Source: Solirubrobacter sp963724195 (GTDB lineage Bacteria > Actinomycetota > Thermoleophilia > Solirubrobacterales > Solirubrobacteraceae). Taken from it: DNA of 64,000 nucleotides. This document shows positions 1 through 8,818 of the stretch, in pieces. The DNA lies in the NCBI GenBank assembly GCA_963724195.1, contig CAVRTQ010000027.1:1-64000 (forward strand). Direction: 5' to 3'. Position 1 is the first letter of the stretch; each line of letters begins with the position of its first letter. The notes beneath the pieces are model-generated. The model made no database searches and was not told where the DNA came from. It saw only the letters and a list, made by a program, of their open reading frames with translations. Position numbers and translations under genes: made by a program.

Positions 1-168
1 AGCCTCCACGACGAGGTCCTCGCGCCGGCCGCCCGCCCGTATCGCCGCGACAACGACGAGATCCGCTCGCACCTCGGCCCTCGCCGCCAGGCCGAGTGGG
101 ACGAGTTCACCGCCCGCCACCACAAGCCGCGGCGCTTCCTTCGACGCCTGCGTTCGCGTGCCCGATGA
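1..168 (+). CDS. C-terminal fragment of unknown protein
   Basis: An open frame runs in from the window edge for 55 codons to a TGA at 166-168. The visible tail is charged and ends in an Arg-rich stretch (RRFLRRLRSRAR). No family could be recognised from so short a piece. Its stop overlaps the GTG start of the next gene by 11 bases, so the two are probably cotranscribed. Confidence 0.5.
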   Translation, partial: SLHDEVLAPAARPYRRDNDEIRSHLGPRRQAEWDEFTARHHKPRRFLRRLRSRAR

Positions 169-1117
169 TGCGTGGCAGCTGCTGCGCCTCATGGACGGCT
201 TCGTCACCACGCAGCTGCTGTACGTGGCCGCGAAGCTCGGCGTCGCCGAGGCGCTGACCGAGCCGAAGACCGGCGCCGCCCTCGCGGACGAACTGCACGT
301 CGACGCCGACGCCCTGACGCGCGTCCTCCGCGGCCTGGCACTCGAAGGTGTCGTCAGCGAAGACGACGGCACGTTCGCGCTGACCGCGCTCGGCGCGCAC
401 CTGCCCGCGCTGAAAGGCCCCGCGCTCGTCAGAGGCGAGCTGTACTTCCACGGCGCCGAAGGCCTGCTCGACGCCGTCAAGCACGGCGGCACCGCGTTCG
501 AGCGCATCTACGACGCCCCGTTCTTCACCCACCTCGACCGGCACCCCGATCACGAGGCCGCCTTCGAGGCGAGCATGGCGGGTCGCGCCGAGCAGGAGGC
601 GCAAGCCGTCGTCGCCGCCTACGACTTCACGTCGCTCAAGACCCTCGTCGACGTGGGCGGAGGTCGCGGCGTCCTGCTCAACGCGATCCTCAAGCAGGCT
701 CCGCACCTCGACGCCACGCTGTTCGACCGCCCCGCCGCCATCGAAGCCGCCCGCCCGCACGTCCCCAAGGTCGTGGCCGGCGACTTCTTCGCCGCCGTCC
801 CACCCGGCGCCGACGCCTACCTGCTGAGCCGCGTCCTGCACGATTGGGACGACGAGGACGCGCTGCGCATCCTGGCCACCGTCAGACGCGCCATGCGCGA
901 CGACAGCCGCGTGCTGATCGTCGACGCCATCCTGCCGCGCCACGCGCGCGACAAGCCCGCGGCGATCCGCATGGACCTGCACATGCTGCTGCTGCTCGGC
1001 GCGCGTGAGCGGACCGAGGCCGAGTTCCGCGCGCTGCTGCAGCGCGCGGGGTTCGAGCAGACGACCGTCTACCCGACCGATTCGCCGGCCGGGTTGTCGG
1101 TCATGGACGCGCGCTGA
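158..1117 (+). CDS. SAM-dependent O-methyltransferase (acetylserotonin OMT-like)
   Basis: 319 residues, GTG start. The first ~90 residues look like the winged-helix dimerisation domain of plant/actinobacterial small-molecule O-methyltransferases. The catalytic half has the glycine-rich SAM loop VDVGGGRG near residue 164 and the typical LLSRVLHDWDDEDALRIL segment, whose His-Asp pair belongs to the active-site region. It probably methylates a hydroxyl of an aromatic or polyketide-like small molecule, but the substrate cannot be inferred because no biosynthetic genes flank it. Its 3' end overlaps the convergent birA end by 17 bases. The family call is secure, the substrate is not. Confidence 0.85.
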   Translation: MPDDAWQLLRLMDGFVTTQLLYVAAKLGVAEALTEPKTGAALADELHVDADALTRVLRGLALEGVVSEDDGTFALTALGAHLPALKGPALVRGELYFHGAEGLLDAVKHGGTAFERIYDAPFFTHLDRHPDHEAAFEASMAGRAEQEAQAVVAAYDFTSLKTLVDVGGGRGVLLNAILKQAPHLDATLFDRPAAIEAARPHVPKVVAGDFFAAVPPGADAYLLSRVLHDWDDEDALRILATVRRAMRDDSRVLIVDAILPRHARDKPAAIRMDLHMLLLLGARERTEAEFRALLQRAGFEQTTVYPTDSPAGLSVMDAR

Positions 1118-1778
1118 GCGTGACCTCGCCCGCGGTGAGCGTGATCTCGTGCCCGTTCACGTCCACGCGGAGCGCACCGGTCTCGTCGATCCCGGCGCCG
1201 AGGCCTTCGCCGTCCTGCCAGCGCACGCGCCGGCCGAGCAGCGCGTCGCGCTCCCGCAAGGCCACGAGCACCGCATCGCGGTCCTGACCCAGACGCTTCT
1301 CCAACGCGGCCAGCAGCGCGACGAGCGTCGGTTCCACGTCAGCGGGCGACTTCCCCAAGGTTCCGGCGACCTCCGCCGCTTCCTCGGGCAGCGAGGCCAC
1401 GTCGACGGCGACGTTCACGCCGATCCCGAGGACCGCCCACTTCGAGGCCTTGCTCTCGGCGAGGATGCCGGCCACCTTGCGCCCGTCGAGCCAGACGTCG
1501 TTGGGCCACTTCACCAGCGCATCGGGCCCGGCCACGTCGGCCACCGCGAGCCCGGCCCGCAGCGGCAGCAGGTCGTCGAACTCGCGCAGGACCAAGGATG
1601 CGGCGATGGCGACGCCCGGCGGCGTGACCCAGGTGCGCCCCTGGCGTCCGCGGCCCTTGGTCTGCTCGTCGGCCGTGACGAGCGTTCCGTGCGAGGCGCC
1701 CTTGTCGGCCAGCTTGCGCGCCCGCGCGTTGGTCGATCCGATCGTCTCGTGATGCTCGCGCGGCTCACCCAGCGTCAT
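1101..1778 (-). CDS. birA: Biotin--[acetyl-CoA-carboxylase] ligase
   Basis: 225 residues. This enzyme activates biotin to biotinyl-AMP and transfers it to the lysine of biotin carboxyl carrier proteins. Visible hallmarks are the N-terminal ETIGSTN motif, the biotinyl-AMP binding loop GRGRQGRTW near residue 63, and the later VKWPNDVW and GIGVNV motifs. The N-terminal winged-helix repressor domain of E. coli BirA is absent, so this is a monofunctional ligase. It is the last gene of the minus-strand tetrapyrrole operon, and its ATG overlaps the stop of the upstream gene by four bases. Confidence 0.93.
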   Translation of the reverse strand: MTLGEPREHHETIGSTNARARKLADKGASHGTLVTADEQTKGRGRQGRTWVTPPGVAIAASLVLREFDDLLPLRAGLAVADVAGPDALVKWPNDVWLDGRKVAGILAESKASKWAVLGIGVNVAVDVASLPEEAAEVAGTLGKSPADVEPTLVALLAALEKRLGQDRDAVLVALRERDALLGRRVRWQDGEGLGAGIDETGALRVDVNGHEITLTAGEVTLSARP

Positions 1779-2497
1779 GACAGCTCCAGTTCATCCCCCG
1801 CCGACACGCCGAGTAGCGCGGCGGCACTGCCACCGTTGACCGCCACCGCCACGTCGCCCGCGGAGTCCTCGTAGATGACCAGCCCGCCGGGCGGGACGTC
1901 GCCGAACGTGCGGCCCACGGCCACCTCGTGCCCGGCGATGCGCACGGCGGACGACGGCAGCGCCGCGTCGGTGATGAGGTTGCCGAATCCGTCGACTTCC
2001 ACGACGTTGACCTTACCCACGGGCAGCGCGGGGAGCCGTACGAGCTCGTCCCCATCCATGCGCGGCCCGTCCGGGACCTCGCCGAGCGCCAGATGTGCGG
2101 CGACCGGCCCGAAGAGATCGCGCCCGTGGAACGTGGCCGAGACGGGCTCGAGCCGCCACGGCGAAGCGCTCACCTCGACCACCTCGTCGATCCCCAGCCA
2201 CTCCGCCGCCGGGACCAGCAGCCCGTTGTCCGGCCCGACGAGCCAGCGCGCACCGCACCGCACCGCCACGGCGCGCCGCGCACCGCCGACGCCTGGATCG
2301 ACGACGGCCAGGTGCACGCCCGCCGGGACGAAGGGCAGCGCCCGCGCGAGCCGCCGCGCACCCGTGCGCACGTCCTGCGCCGGCACGCCGTGCCCGAGGT
2401 GCAGCACCCGCACCTCCGGCGCGATCGACGCGATCACGCCCTCGACCACGCCGACGTACTCGTCGCCGGGCCCGTAGTCGGAGAGGAACGTGATCAC
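1775..2497 (-). CDS. SAM hydroxide adenosyltransferase (DUF62 family)
   Basis: 240 residues from a GTG at 2497 that overlaps the hemD stop (GTGA). The start ITFLSDYGPGDEYVG is the family's N-terminal signature. The segments VVDPGVGGARRAVAV, VGPDNGLL, FHGRDLFGPVAAHLA and DGFGNLITD follow in the usual order. Family members are related to fluorinase and chlorinase but hydrolyse S-adenosylmethionine to adenosine and methionine. Its place directly after the SAM-using CobA-HemD fusion is suggestive but does not prove a metabolic link. Length is slightly short for the family. An open frame continues upstream in the same frame but encodes out-of-frame cobA-hemD, so the GTG start is preferred. Confidence 0.87.
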   Translation of the reverse strand: MITFLSDYGPGDEYVGVVEGVIASIAPEVRVLHLGHGVPAQDVRTGARRLARALPFVPAGVHLAVVDPGVGGARRAVAVRCGARWLVGPDNGLLVPAAEWLGIDEVVEVSASPWRLEPVSATFHGRDLFGPVAAHLALGEVPDGPRMDGDELVRLPALPVGKVNVVEVDGFGNLITDAALPSSAVRIAGHEVAVGRTFGDVPPGGLVIYEDSAGDVAVAVNGGSAAALLGVSAGDELELS

Positions 2498-3917
2498 CGG
2501 TCTGCGAGCAGTGCCGCGATCAGCCCGTCGGGCGTGTGCGGGTCGGCTTCGAGGTCCGGCGCGGCGCCGAGCTCGCGCAGGACGTCCGACGTCGCGGGCC
2601 CGATCGAGACGAGCTTCGGGCCGGAGAGCGAACCGCCGGCCTCGGCGAAGAACCGCACGGAGGAGCCGGACGTGAACAGCAGGTAGTCCGCCGCCGCGGC
2701 CGCCTCGCGCGCCTCGTCCGACAGCGGCTCGGCCACCGTCTCGTACAGCGCGGCGACCTCCACGTGCACGCCCCGCGCCCGCAGCGCGTCCGGCAGCACG
2801 TCCCGGCCTTCGCGCGCCCGCGCGACGAGCACGCGCGAGAACTCGAACTCCGCGAGCGCCTCGATCAGCCCTTCGGCGACGGCCCGCTCGGGCACCACGT
2901 CGGGATCGACGCCGTGCGCGCGCAGCGCCCGTGCGGTGCCCGGCCCGATCGCGGCGACCGTCACGCCCGCGAGCTCGCGGGCGTCGCGCAGGTGCGTGAA
3001 GAGGTAGTCGGCGCCCGCGGGCGAGGTGACGCACAGCAGGTCGTAGTCGCGGACCGGCGGGAGCGTGAGCTCGAGCGGCTGCGTGCGGATGGCCGGCGCC
3101 TCGACCGTCGACGCGCCCAGCCCGCGCAGCCGCTCGGCCAGCGCCGACGCCTGCGCCCGCGCCCGCGTGACGGCGACGGTACGCCCGAACAGCGGCCGCT
3201 GCTCGAGCCACGCGATCTCCTCCCGCAGCCCGGCCACCGGCCCGACCAGCGTGATGGCCGGCGCGCGAATCCCCGCGGCGTCCTCGACCACGCGCGACAG
3301 CGAGGACACGACCGTCTTCTGCCCCGGGAGCGTCCCGCGCTCGACGACCGCCACGGGCTCGTCCGCCGACCGGCCGCCCGCGACCAGCTGCGAAGCGATC
3401 CGCGGCAGCGCCTTCACGCCCATGTAGAACACCAGCGTCCCCGGGAAGCGCGCCAGCGCCTCCCAGTCCAAGGATCCCGTCCTCGTGCCCGGTGACGAAC
3501 GCGACGCCGCTGGCGTGCTCGCGGTGCGTGACCGGAATCCCCGCGTAGGCGGGCGCCGAGATGCCGGCCGTGATGCCCGGCACGACCTCGAACGGGATGC
3601 CCGCGGCGCGCAGCACCTGGGCCTCCTCGCCGCCGCGCCCGAACACGAACGGGTCGCCGCCCTTCAGCCGCACGACGGATCGATCTCCGGTGCCGTACTG
3701 GACGAGCAGGCGGTCGATCTCCTCCTGCGGCATCTGCGGCCCGCCGCCGATCTTGCCCACGTACACCAGCTCCGCGTCCGAGCGGGCGCCGTCCAGCGCC
3801 CCCGGCGGGATCAGCCGGTCGTAGAGGATCACGTCGGCGGCTGGCGATGAGCTCGCGCGAGCGCACCGTCATCAGGCCCGGATCGCCCGGGCCGGCGCCC
3901 ACCAGGAAGACGGTCAC
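2494..3917 (-). CDS. cobA-hemD: Uroporphyrinogen-III C-methyltransferase / uroporphyrinogen-III synthase fusion (two frame breaks)
   Basis: The N-terminal half is a SUMT methyltransferase: FLVGAGPGDPGLMTV at the start, then YDRLIPP, VRLKGGDPFVFGRGGEEA, the VVPGITAG loop and PVTHREHASG. The C-terminal half from about residue 250 is a HemD synthase domain (FGRTVAVTRARAQASAL, later FTSGSSVRFF). The product would close the tetrapyrrole ring and divert part of it to precorrin-2 for sirohaem or corrinoids. The start is the GTG at 3917 overlapping the hemC stop. The frame changes twice, near 3841 (one extra C in the SRELIAS-ADVILYD joint) and near 3475 (after VTGHEDG, before LDWEAL). Both joints restore conserved sequence, so sequence error is likelier than loss of function. 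Confidence 0.87.
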
Positions 3918-4726
3918 GCCGACACCGCTCGCAGGATCTCGACCGCGCCCGCGGCGCGCAGGCGCTGCGTGAGCTCCTCCGCGGAATCTGCCTCTTCCAC
4001 GATCCACTCCGACCCGTCCGGCATCCCCACGAACGCGCGCATGCGCCCCTCCAGCGAGAGCACGCCGATCGGCGTGTGGCAGGACGCCTCCAGCTCCCGC
4101 ACGACGAAGCGCTCGGCGTCCAGGGCGGCATGGGTCGAGGCGTGGTCGACGGTCGGCAACGTCATGCCCGCCCGTCCCTGAACCGCGATCACGCCTTGAC
4201 CCGCGGCGGGGACGAAGACGCCGTCGACGAGCTTGGACCCGACGTCACGGCCCAGCCGTTCGAGCCCGGCCGCCGCCAGCACCAGGGCGTCGACCTCGCC
4301 CGCCTCGCGCTTGGCGAGCCGCGTGTCCACGTTCCCGCGGATCTCGACGATCTCCAGGTCAGGCCGCCAGGCCAGGAGCTGCGAGCGGCGGCGCAACGCG
4401 CTCGTCCCCACCCGCGCGCCCTCGCGCAGGTCACCCACGACGACGTCGAACGGATCCGCGCGGCGCGGCGTGGCCACGATCGCCGTCCCCGGCGCGAGCT
4501 CCGCCGGCACGTCCTTGGCCGAGTGCACGGCCACGTCGATCTCGTCCGCCAGCAGCGCGGCCTCCAGGGCGCCGACCCAGCGCGACTTGTCGCCGCGCGC
4601 GCGGTCCACGTCACCGGCGGTGGTGATCTTCACCAGCTCGGTCTCGCCGTCGATCAACGCGGCGACAGATCGAGCCTGGGCCAGCGCCAGCGCGCTGCCC
4701 CGCGTCCCTAGACGAAGCTTCGTCAC
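3914..4726 (-). CDS. hemC: Porphobilinogen deaminase (hydroxymethylbilane synthase)
   Basis: 270 residues, GTG start overlapping the hemA stop (GTGA). It condenses four porphobilinogens into hydroxymethylbilane. Diagnostic segments are LRLGTRGSALALAQA at the N-terminus, HSAKDVPAELAPG near residue 68 (catalytic Asp region), GTSALRRRSQLL, IRGNVDTRLAKRE, and ELEASCHTPIGV, which carries the Cys that binds the dipyrromethane cofactor. It is slightly shorter than the ~310-residue average, mainly in the C-terminal domain. It lies between hemA and cobA-hemD, in pathway order. Confidence 0.95.
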   Translation of the reverse strand: MTKLRLGTRGSALALAQARSVAALIDGETELVKITTAGDVDRARGDKSRWVGALEAALLADEIDVAVHSAKDVPAELAPGTAIVATPRRADPFDVVVGDLREGARVGTSALRRRSQLLAWRPDLEIVEIRGNVDTRLAKREAGEVDALVLAAAGLERLGRDVGSKLVDGVFVPAAGQGVIAVQGRAGMTLPTVDHASTHAALDAERFVVRELEASCHTPIGVLSLEGRMRAFVGMPDGSEWIVEEADSAEELTQRLRAAGAVEILRAVSA

Positions 4727-6009
4727 CCGGCCAGCCGGCGGACCTCGGCGGCCGCTCCGGCCTCCGACGCCACGTCCTCTTCGAGACCGAACAGCTCGCG
4801 CAGGAGCTGCAGACGGGCATGGCGGTGCTCGGCGTCGAGCTCACGCACGCGCTCGGTCGGCTCGTGCAGCAGGCGCTTGACCACCGCGCGTGCGAGCGCC
4901 TCCACGCGCGCCTCGTCGCGCTCGCTCAGCGACTCCCAGCGGCCCCGGTTCGCCGCCAGCAGCTCCTCCACCACCGCGTCGCCGCGAGAGCGCAGCGCCG
5001 TGAGCGTCGGCAGGACCTCCAGGCGCCCGAGCCAGCCCGCGAACGTCTGGATCTCGTCCTCGACGATCGCCTCGGCGCGCACGGCCTCGGCCTGGCGCAC
5101 GCTCAGGTTCCCGCGCACGGCGCGCTGCAGCGCGTCCATGTCCAGCAGCGTCACGCCGTCCACGCGCGCGCAGGCGGGGTCGACGTCGCGCGGCACGGCC
5201 AGGTCGATGACCAGCAACGGCCGGCCCTGCCGCACCGCGGCGAGCTCCTCCGGCCCGATGATCGCGTGCGGCGAGGCGGTGGAGCTCACGACCACGTCGG
5301 CGCGTTCGAGCTCGTCCGGCAGCGCGTCGAAGCCGCCGGAGGCGCCGCCGAAGCGCGCGGCCAACGCGATCGCCCGGTCCCGGTGACGGTTGGCGACGAA
5401 CATCGTCGACACGCCGTGCGTGTGGAACGCCCGCGCGACCTGCTCGGCGTTCTCGCCGGCGCCGACGATCACGACGCGGCGCTCGCTCAGGTCCCCGATC
5501 AGCGCCCGCGCCGCGTCCACGGCGACCGTCGCCACGGAGGCGTGCCCCTCGGACACCGCGGTCTCCGTGCGCACGCGCTTGCCGGTGGCCAGCGCCGCCC
5601 GGAACAGCTGGTTCGTCAGTGGCCCGGTGGTGCGCGCGGCCAACGCCCGCTCGTACGCGCGCTTGACCTGCCCCTGGATCTCGGCCTCGCCGACGACCAT
5701 CGAGTCCAGGCCGCTCACCACGCGGTACAGGTGCCGCGCCGCGTCGCAGTTGCGGGCGGAGTACAGCGCTTCGCCCAGCGGCTCACCGGTGCGTGCGTCC
5801 AGCACCTGCATGGCCTGCTCGGGCGCTTCGCCGACGACGTAGAGCTCCGTGCGGTTGCAGGTGGACAGCGCGACCGCCTCGGACACACCCTCCAGCGCCA
5901 CCAGCTCACGCAGGAACGGCTCGACCTGGCCGTCGAGCAGCGCCAGCCGCTCGCGGACGGCCAGTCCGGCCGTCTTGTGCGAGGCGCCGAGCGCCAGCAG
6001 CTCACTCAT
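4723..6009 (-). CDS. hemA: Glutamyl-tRNA reductase
   Basis: 428 residues. First committed enzyme of C5-pathway 5-aminolevulinate synthesis, reducing Glu-tRNA to glutamate-1-semialdehyde. The start ATG at 6009 gives MSELLALGASHKTAGLAVRE, the standard N-terminus; an in-frame extension further upstream has no family similarity. Visible motifs are the catalytic STCNRTELYVV near residue 48, SGLDSMVVGEAEIQGQVK, the NADPH loop VIVGAGENAEQVARAF near residue 175, and a C-terminal dimerisation helix region ending at RRLAG. A strong stem-loop lies directly upstream, and an AAAGG stretch 8-12 bases before the ATG can serve as ribosome binding site. Confidence 0.95.
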   Translation of the reverse strand: MSELLALGASHKTAGLAVRERLALLDGQVEPFLRELVALEGVSEAVALSTCNRTELYVVGEAPEQAMQVLDARTGEPLGEALYSARNCDAARHLYRVVSGLDSMVVGEAEIQGQVKRAYERALAARTTGPLTNQLFRAALATGKRVRTETAVSEGHASVATVAVDAARALIGDLSERRVVIVGAGENAEQVARAFHTHGVSTMFVANRHRDRAIALAARFGGASGGFDALPDELERADVVVSSTASPHAIIGPEELAAVRQGRPLLVIDLAVPRDVDPACARVDGVTLLDMDALQRAVRGNLSVRQAEAVRAEAIVEDEIQTFAGWLGRLEVLPTLTALRSRGDAVVEELLAANRGRWESLSERDEARVEALARAVVKRLLHEPTERVRELDAEHRHARLQLLRELFGLEEDVASEAGAAAEVRRLAG

Positions 6010-6024
6010 AGGCCAACCTTTACC

Positions 6025-6054
6025 GGGAGAATCGCCCTCTGGGCGATTGCTCCC
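6025..6054 (-). promoter_or_regulatory. Stem-loop between ccmD and hemA
   Basis: Arms AATCGCCC (6030-6037) and GGGCGATT (6041-6048) pair perfectly around a 3-base loop. The stem continues with GGGAG (6025-6029) against CTCCC (6050-6054) across one bulged base. It lies in the only sizeable gap (79 bases) of the operon, 16 bases before the hemA start codon. It could terminate or attenuate transcription, or stabilise the processed hemA message. No U-run follows on the minus strand, so a plain intrinsic terminator is less likely. Confidence 0.5.
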
Positions 6055-6088
6055 AGCGAAACGAGCCCGCAGGGCGAGGCTTCGCCGC

Positions 6089-6286
6089 TCACCGCGCGAC
6101 CGTCTCCCGGTCCTCCGCGGCGGCTTCGCGCCGCTCGAGGGCGTCGACGACCTCGCCCAGATCCTTCTCGATACGCGCCAAGCGTCCCGCCATGATCGCG
6201 ACATAGATCAGCACAAGTGCGAGGAAGACGAGGTAGGCGGCGGCAACATACTTGCCCGCTTCGTCCAGGGGAAGGGCAGGCATCAT
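6089..6286 (-). CDS. ccmD: CcmD-like small haem-exporter protein
   Basis: 65 residues starting at tandem ATGs (6286/6283) that overlap the ccmC stop (TGATG). One membrane segment spans roughly residues 13-33 (YVAAAYLVFLALVLIYVAIM), followed by a cytoplasmic RLARIEKDLGEV... helix. That is the size, topology and position expected of CcmD, which anchors and releases holo-CcmE in system I cytochrome c maturation. The sequence family is weakly conserved, so the call rests mainly on context with ccmABC. Confidence 0.7.
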   Translation of the reverse strand: MMPALPLDEAGKYVAAAYLVFLALVLIYVAIMAGRLARIEKDLGEVVDALERREAAAEDRETVAR

Positions 6287-7027
6287 CAGAGCGTGGGCGC
6301 CGCCGACCGGCGCGGGTTCGGGGTCCAGGACTCCTCGCCCTCGGCGAGGCGGCGCTTGAGGGCGCGCAGGCGGAACGTCGTGCTCTTGGAGGCCAGCTCG
6401 TACTTCCACAGCGTCACGAACAGGCAGCGCCATGGCGATCAGCGAGACGAGGAACGTGGTCCGCATCGAGCCCGGCATCGAGCCGCCGGTGGTGGACAGC
6501 ACGCGCGGGTGCACGAGCGACTCGGCCATCCGCACGGCCATGAAGTTCAGCGGCACGAACGCGCCCGCGACGATCGCGAACACGGCGGCGTAGCGCGCCT
6601 GGCGCTCCGGATCCTCGATCGAGAACCGCAGCGGCTGGTAGCACGCGTAGAGCAGGAACACGATCAGGAAGCTCACGAGCGTGGGCTCGTCCCACGTCCA
6701 CCACGTGCCCCAGGAGCCGCGGGCCCAGATCGAGCCGGTGACGAGCGCGCCGACCGCGAGGATGAGCGACAGGTGGATGGCGACGTAGGAGCGCAGGTCG
6801 TCCAGCCGGTCGCCGCCGCGCAGGTACTTGATCCCGTACACGCCGCCGGCCACGAAGCCGAACAGCGCCACGATCGCCAGCGGCACGTGCAGGTAGAAGA
6901 TCTTCTGGATGAACCCCTGATCCGCGTCATTGGGCGCGTAGAAGAACACCAGGGCGAACGCCCCGACGAGCAGGACGACGGTAATGAGCGAGAGGGTCTT
7001 CAGCCCCCGGCCGAACACAGCGTTCAT
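6286..7027 (-). CDS. ccmC: Haem exporter/cytochrome c biogenesis protein CcmC (one frame break)
   Basis: About 247 residues. A six-helix membrane protein of the haem-handling family, recognised by the tryptophan-rich signature GSWGTWWTWDEPT near residue 108 and by His residues in YLHVPLAIVAL and AIHLSLI that are typical haem axial ligands. It presents haem to CcmE on the outer face. The frame changes near 6428 after LIAMAL. The continuation LFVTLWKYELASKSTTFRLR up to TGA 6288-6286 is the expected C-terminus, so one extra base in the sequence explains the break. The ATG overlaps the ccmB stop (ATGA). Confidence 0.88.
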
Positions 7028-7689
7028 TCCTCCAGCAGGAAGTCGAAGATCGCGTAGGCAAGCAGCCCGAACACCAGATCATAGAGGCCGAGGACGGCCA
7101 GCCAGCGCCCTTCGAGCGCCCCGGCGCCGCCCTCGGTGAGCAGTGGCGCGCTCGCGCGCGCCGCCGCGATCACCAGCGGAACGCTCAGCGGGAGGGCCAG
7201 CAGCGGGACCAGCAGGTCGCGCGCGCGGGTCTGGATCGCGAGCGCGGCGACGAGCGTGCCGATCACCGCGATGCCCGCGTTGGCCAGCAGCAGCACGACC
7301 ACGAGCTCGAGTCGCAGCGACGGCCCGAGCAGCAGGATCGCGAACGCCGCGAGCACGAACACCTCGACCGCGCACAGGAACAGGAACAGGACCGTCGTCT
7401 TGGCCACCAGCATCGAGGTGCGGTCCACCGGCGCGAGCAGGAAGCCGTCGAAGCCACCTTCCTCGCGCTCGGAGACGAACAGGCGGTTGATGCCCAGCAC
7501 GGCCGCGAACAGCAGCGTGACCCACAGGATCCCGCTCGCGAGGTTCCCGCTCACCTCGCGCTCGTCGAGGGCGAAGTGGAACAGCACGAACGTGCCGATC
7601 GAGAACAGCACCATCGCCGGGACGGCCTCCGGCGTGCGCCGCTGCAGCAGCAGGTCCTTGCGGATGAGCGCGCTGACGGCGTTACGCAT
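7024..7689 (-). CDS. ccmB: Haem exporter permease CcmB
   Basis: 221 residues with six predicted membrane spans. The N-terminus RKDLLLQRRTPEAVPAM and the segment LFVSEREEGGFDGFLLAPV (around residue 70) are typical of CcmB. It forms the membrane part of the CcmAB ABC transporter that releases holo-CcmE during c-type cytochrome maturation. It overlaps ccmA upstream by 8 bases and ccmC downstream by 4 bases, so translation is coupled. Confidence 0.9.
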   Translation of the reverse strand: MRNAVSALIRKDLLLQRRTPEAVPAMVLFSIGTFVLFHFALDEREVSGNLASGILWVTLLFAAVLGINRLFVSEREEGGFDGFLLAPVDRTSMLVAKTTVLFLFLCAVEVFVLAAFAILLLGPSLRLELVVVLLLANAGIAVIGTLVAALAIQTRARDLLVPLLALPLSVPLVIAAARASAPLLTEGGAGALEGRWLAVLGLYDLVFGLLAYAIFDFLLEE

Positions 7690-8335
7690 ACAGCGCCCGC
7701 ACGTCGTCGACGCTGACGCCGCGCTCGCAGAAGGCGACCTTCCCGCCGCGCAGCCCGAGCGTGAGGTCGCCGCGGAAGGTCGGGTCGTGCGAGATCACGA
7801 CGCGCGTGCCGCCCGAGATCAACGGCTCCACCAGCGCCGCCGCGCCCGGATCGAGGCCCGCGAGCGGCTCGTCGAGCAGCAGCAGCCGGGGCGCGTGCAG
7901 CACCGCTCGCGCCACCGCCGTGCGCTGCAGCATCCCGCGCGAGTACGTGTGGACGGGGTCGTCGGCCCGCGCGTGCATGCCCACCGCCTCGAGCAGCTCG
8001 TCGATGCGCGCGAACGGGACCTTGTGCAGCCGGGCGTGGAACTGGAGGTTCTCGCGCGCGGTCAGGTCGCGGTAGAGCAGCGGGTCGTGGCCGAGGAAGC
8101 CGATCTTCCCGCGCACCGCCCAGCCCTCGCGCGGGAGCGCGTGCCCGAAGACCTTCGCGTCGCCGTGGTGCGGGCGCAGGAGCGCGGCCAGGATCCGCAG
8201 CAGCGTCGTCTTGCCGGCGCCGTTGGCGCCGAACACCGCGAGCGTCTCGCCCTCCTCGACCTCCAGGGTCACCCCGGTGAGCGCGACGCGCTCACCGTAG
8301 GCGCGCCCGAGGTCAGTCAGCTCGATCGCTCTCAT
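7682..8335 (-). CDS. ccmA: Haem exporter ATPase CcmA
   Basis: 217 residues, a complete ABC ATPase: Walker A FGANGAGKTTLL near residue 34, signature YSRGMLQRTAVARAVL near residue 129, Walker B LLLLDEPLAGLD directly after, and switch His in VVISHD. Identity as CcmA rather than another ABC subunit comes from the overlapping ccmB, ccmC and ccmD genes. Its start overlaps the end of the moaB-like gene by 23 bases. Confidence 0.9.
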   Translation of the reverse strand: MRAIELTDLGRAYGERVALTGVTLEVEEGETLAVFGANGAGKTTLLRILAALLRPHHGDAKVFGHALPREGWAVRGKIGFLGHDPLLYRDLTARENLQFHARLHKVPFARIDELLEAVGMHARADDPVHTYSRGMLQRTAVARAVLHAPRLLLLDEPLAGLDPGAAALVEPLISGGTRVVISHDPTFRGDLTLGLRGGKVAFCERGVSVDDVRALYA

Positions 8336-8807
8336 GGTGCGACGAGTCCCCGCCTAGGGTGCGCACCACGTGCTTGAGCGTCGGCGCCAGCACCGGGAAG
8401 AGCTGGTCGATCGACTTCGGGGAACCCGGGAAGTTCACGATCAGCGAGCGGCCGGCGATCCCGGACACGCCGCGCGTGAGCAGGCCGTGTGGGGTGTGCT
8501 TGAGCCCTTCGGCGCGCATCTGCTCGGCGAAGCCCGGCGCTTCGCGCTGGATGACCGACCGCGTGGCCTCGGGCGTGACGTCGTTGGGCGTGAGCCCGGT
8601 GCCGCCGGTGGTGAAGATCAGGTCGCAGCCGGCGGCGACGAAGTGGTGGAGGCGATCTTCGATCAGCGCGAAGTCGTCCGGGACGACCTCCATGCCCACG
8701 ACCTCGCAGCCCGCCGCCTCGGCGGCAGCGGCCAGCAGGGGCCCGGAGAGGTCTTCGGCCTCGCGGCGGGAGACCCGCGTGGAGATGGTGAGAATGGCGG
8801 TGCGGAT
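8313..8807 (-). CDS. moaB: Molybdenum cofactor biosynthesis protein, MoaB/MogA family
   Basis: About 165 residues of a MoCF-fold domain: TAILTISTRVSRRE at the N-terminus, then the molybdopterin-binding FTTGGTGLTPNDVTPEAT near residue 70 and NFPGSPKSIDQLFPVL near residue 130. It would adenylylate molybdopterin, supplying cofactor for enzymes such as the molybdenum hydroxylase at 52.5 kb. No ATG, GTG or TTG lies in frame between the upstream gene and the conserved N-terminus. The start given is therefore approximate: an ATC/ATT start, or a base error near 8807-8820. Confidence 0.8.
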   Translation of the reverse strand: MRTAILTISTRVSRREAEDLSGPLLAAAAEAAGCEVVGMEVVPDDFALIEDRLHHFVAAGCDLIFTTGGTGLTPNDVTPEATRSVIQREAPGFAEQMRAEGLKHTPHGLLTRGVSGIAGRSLIVNFPGSPKSIDQLFPVLAPTLKHVVRTLGGDSSHHESDRAD

Positions 8808-8818
8808 GGCGCTGAAGC

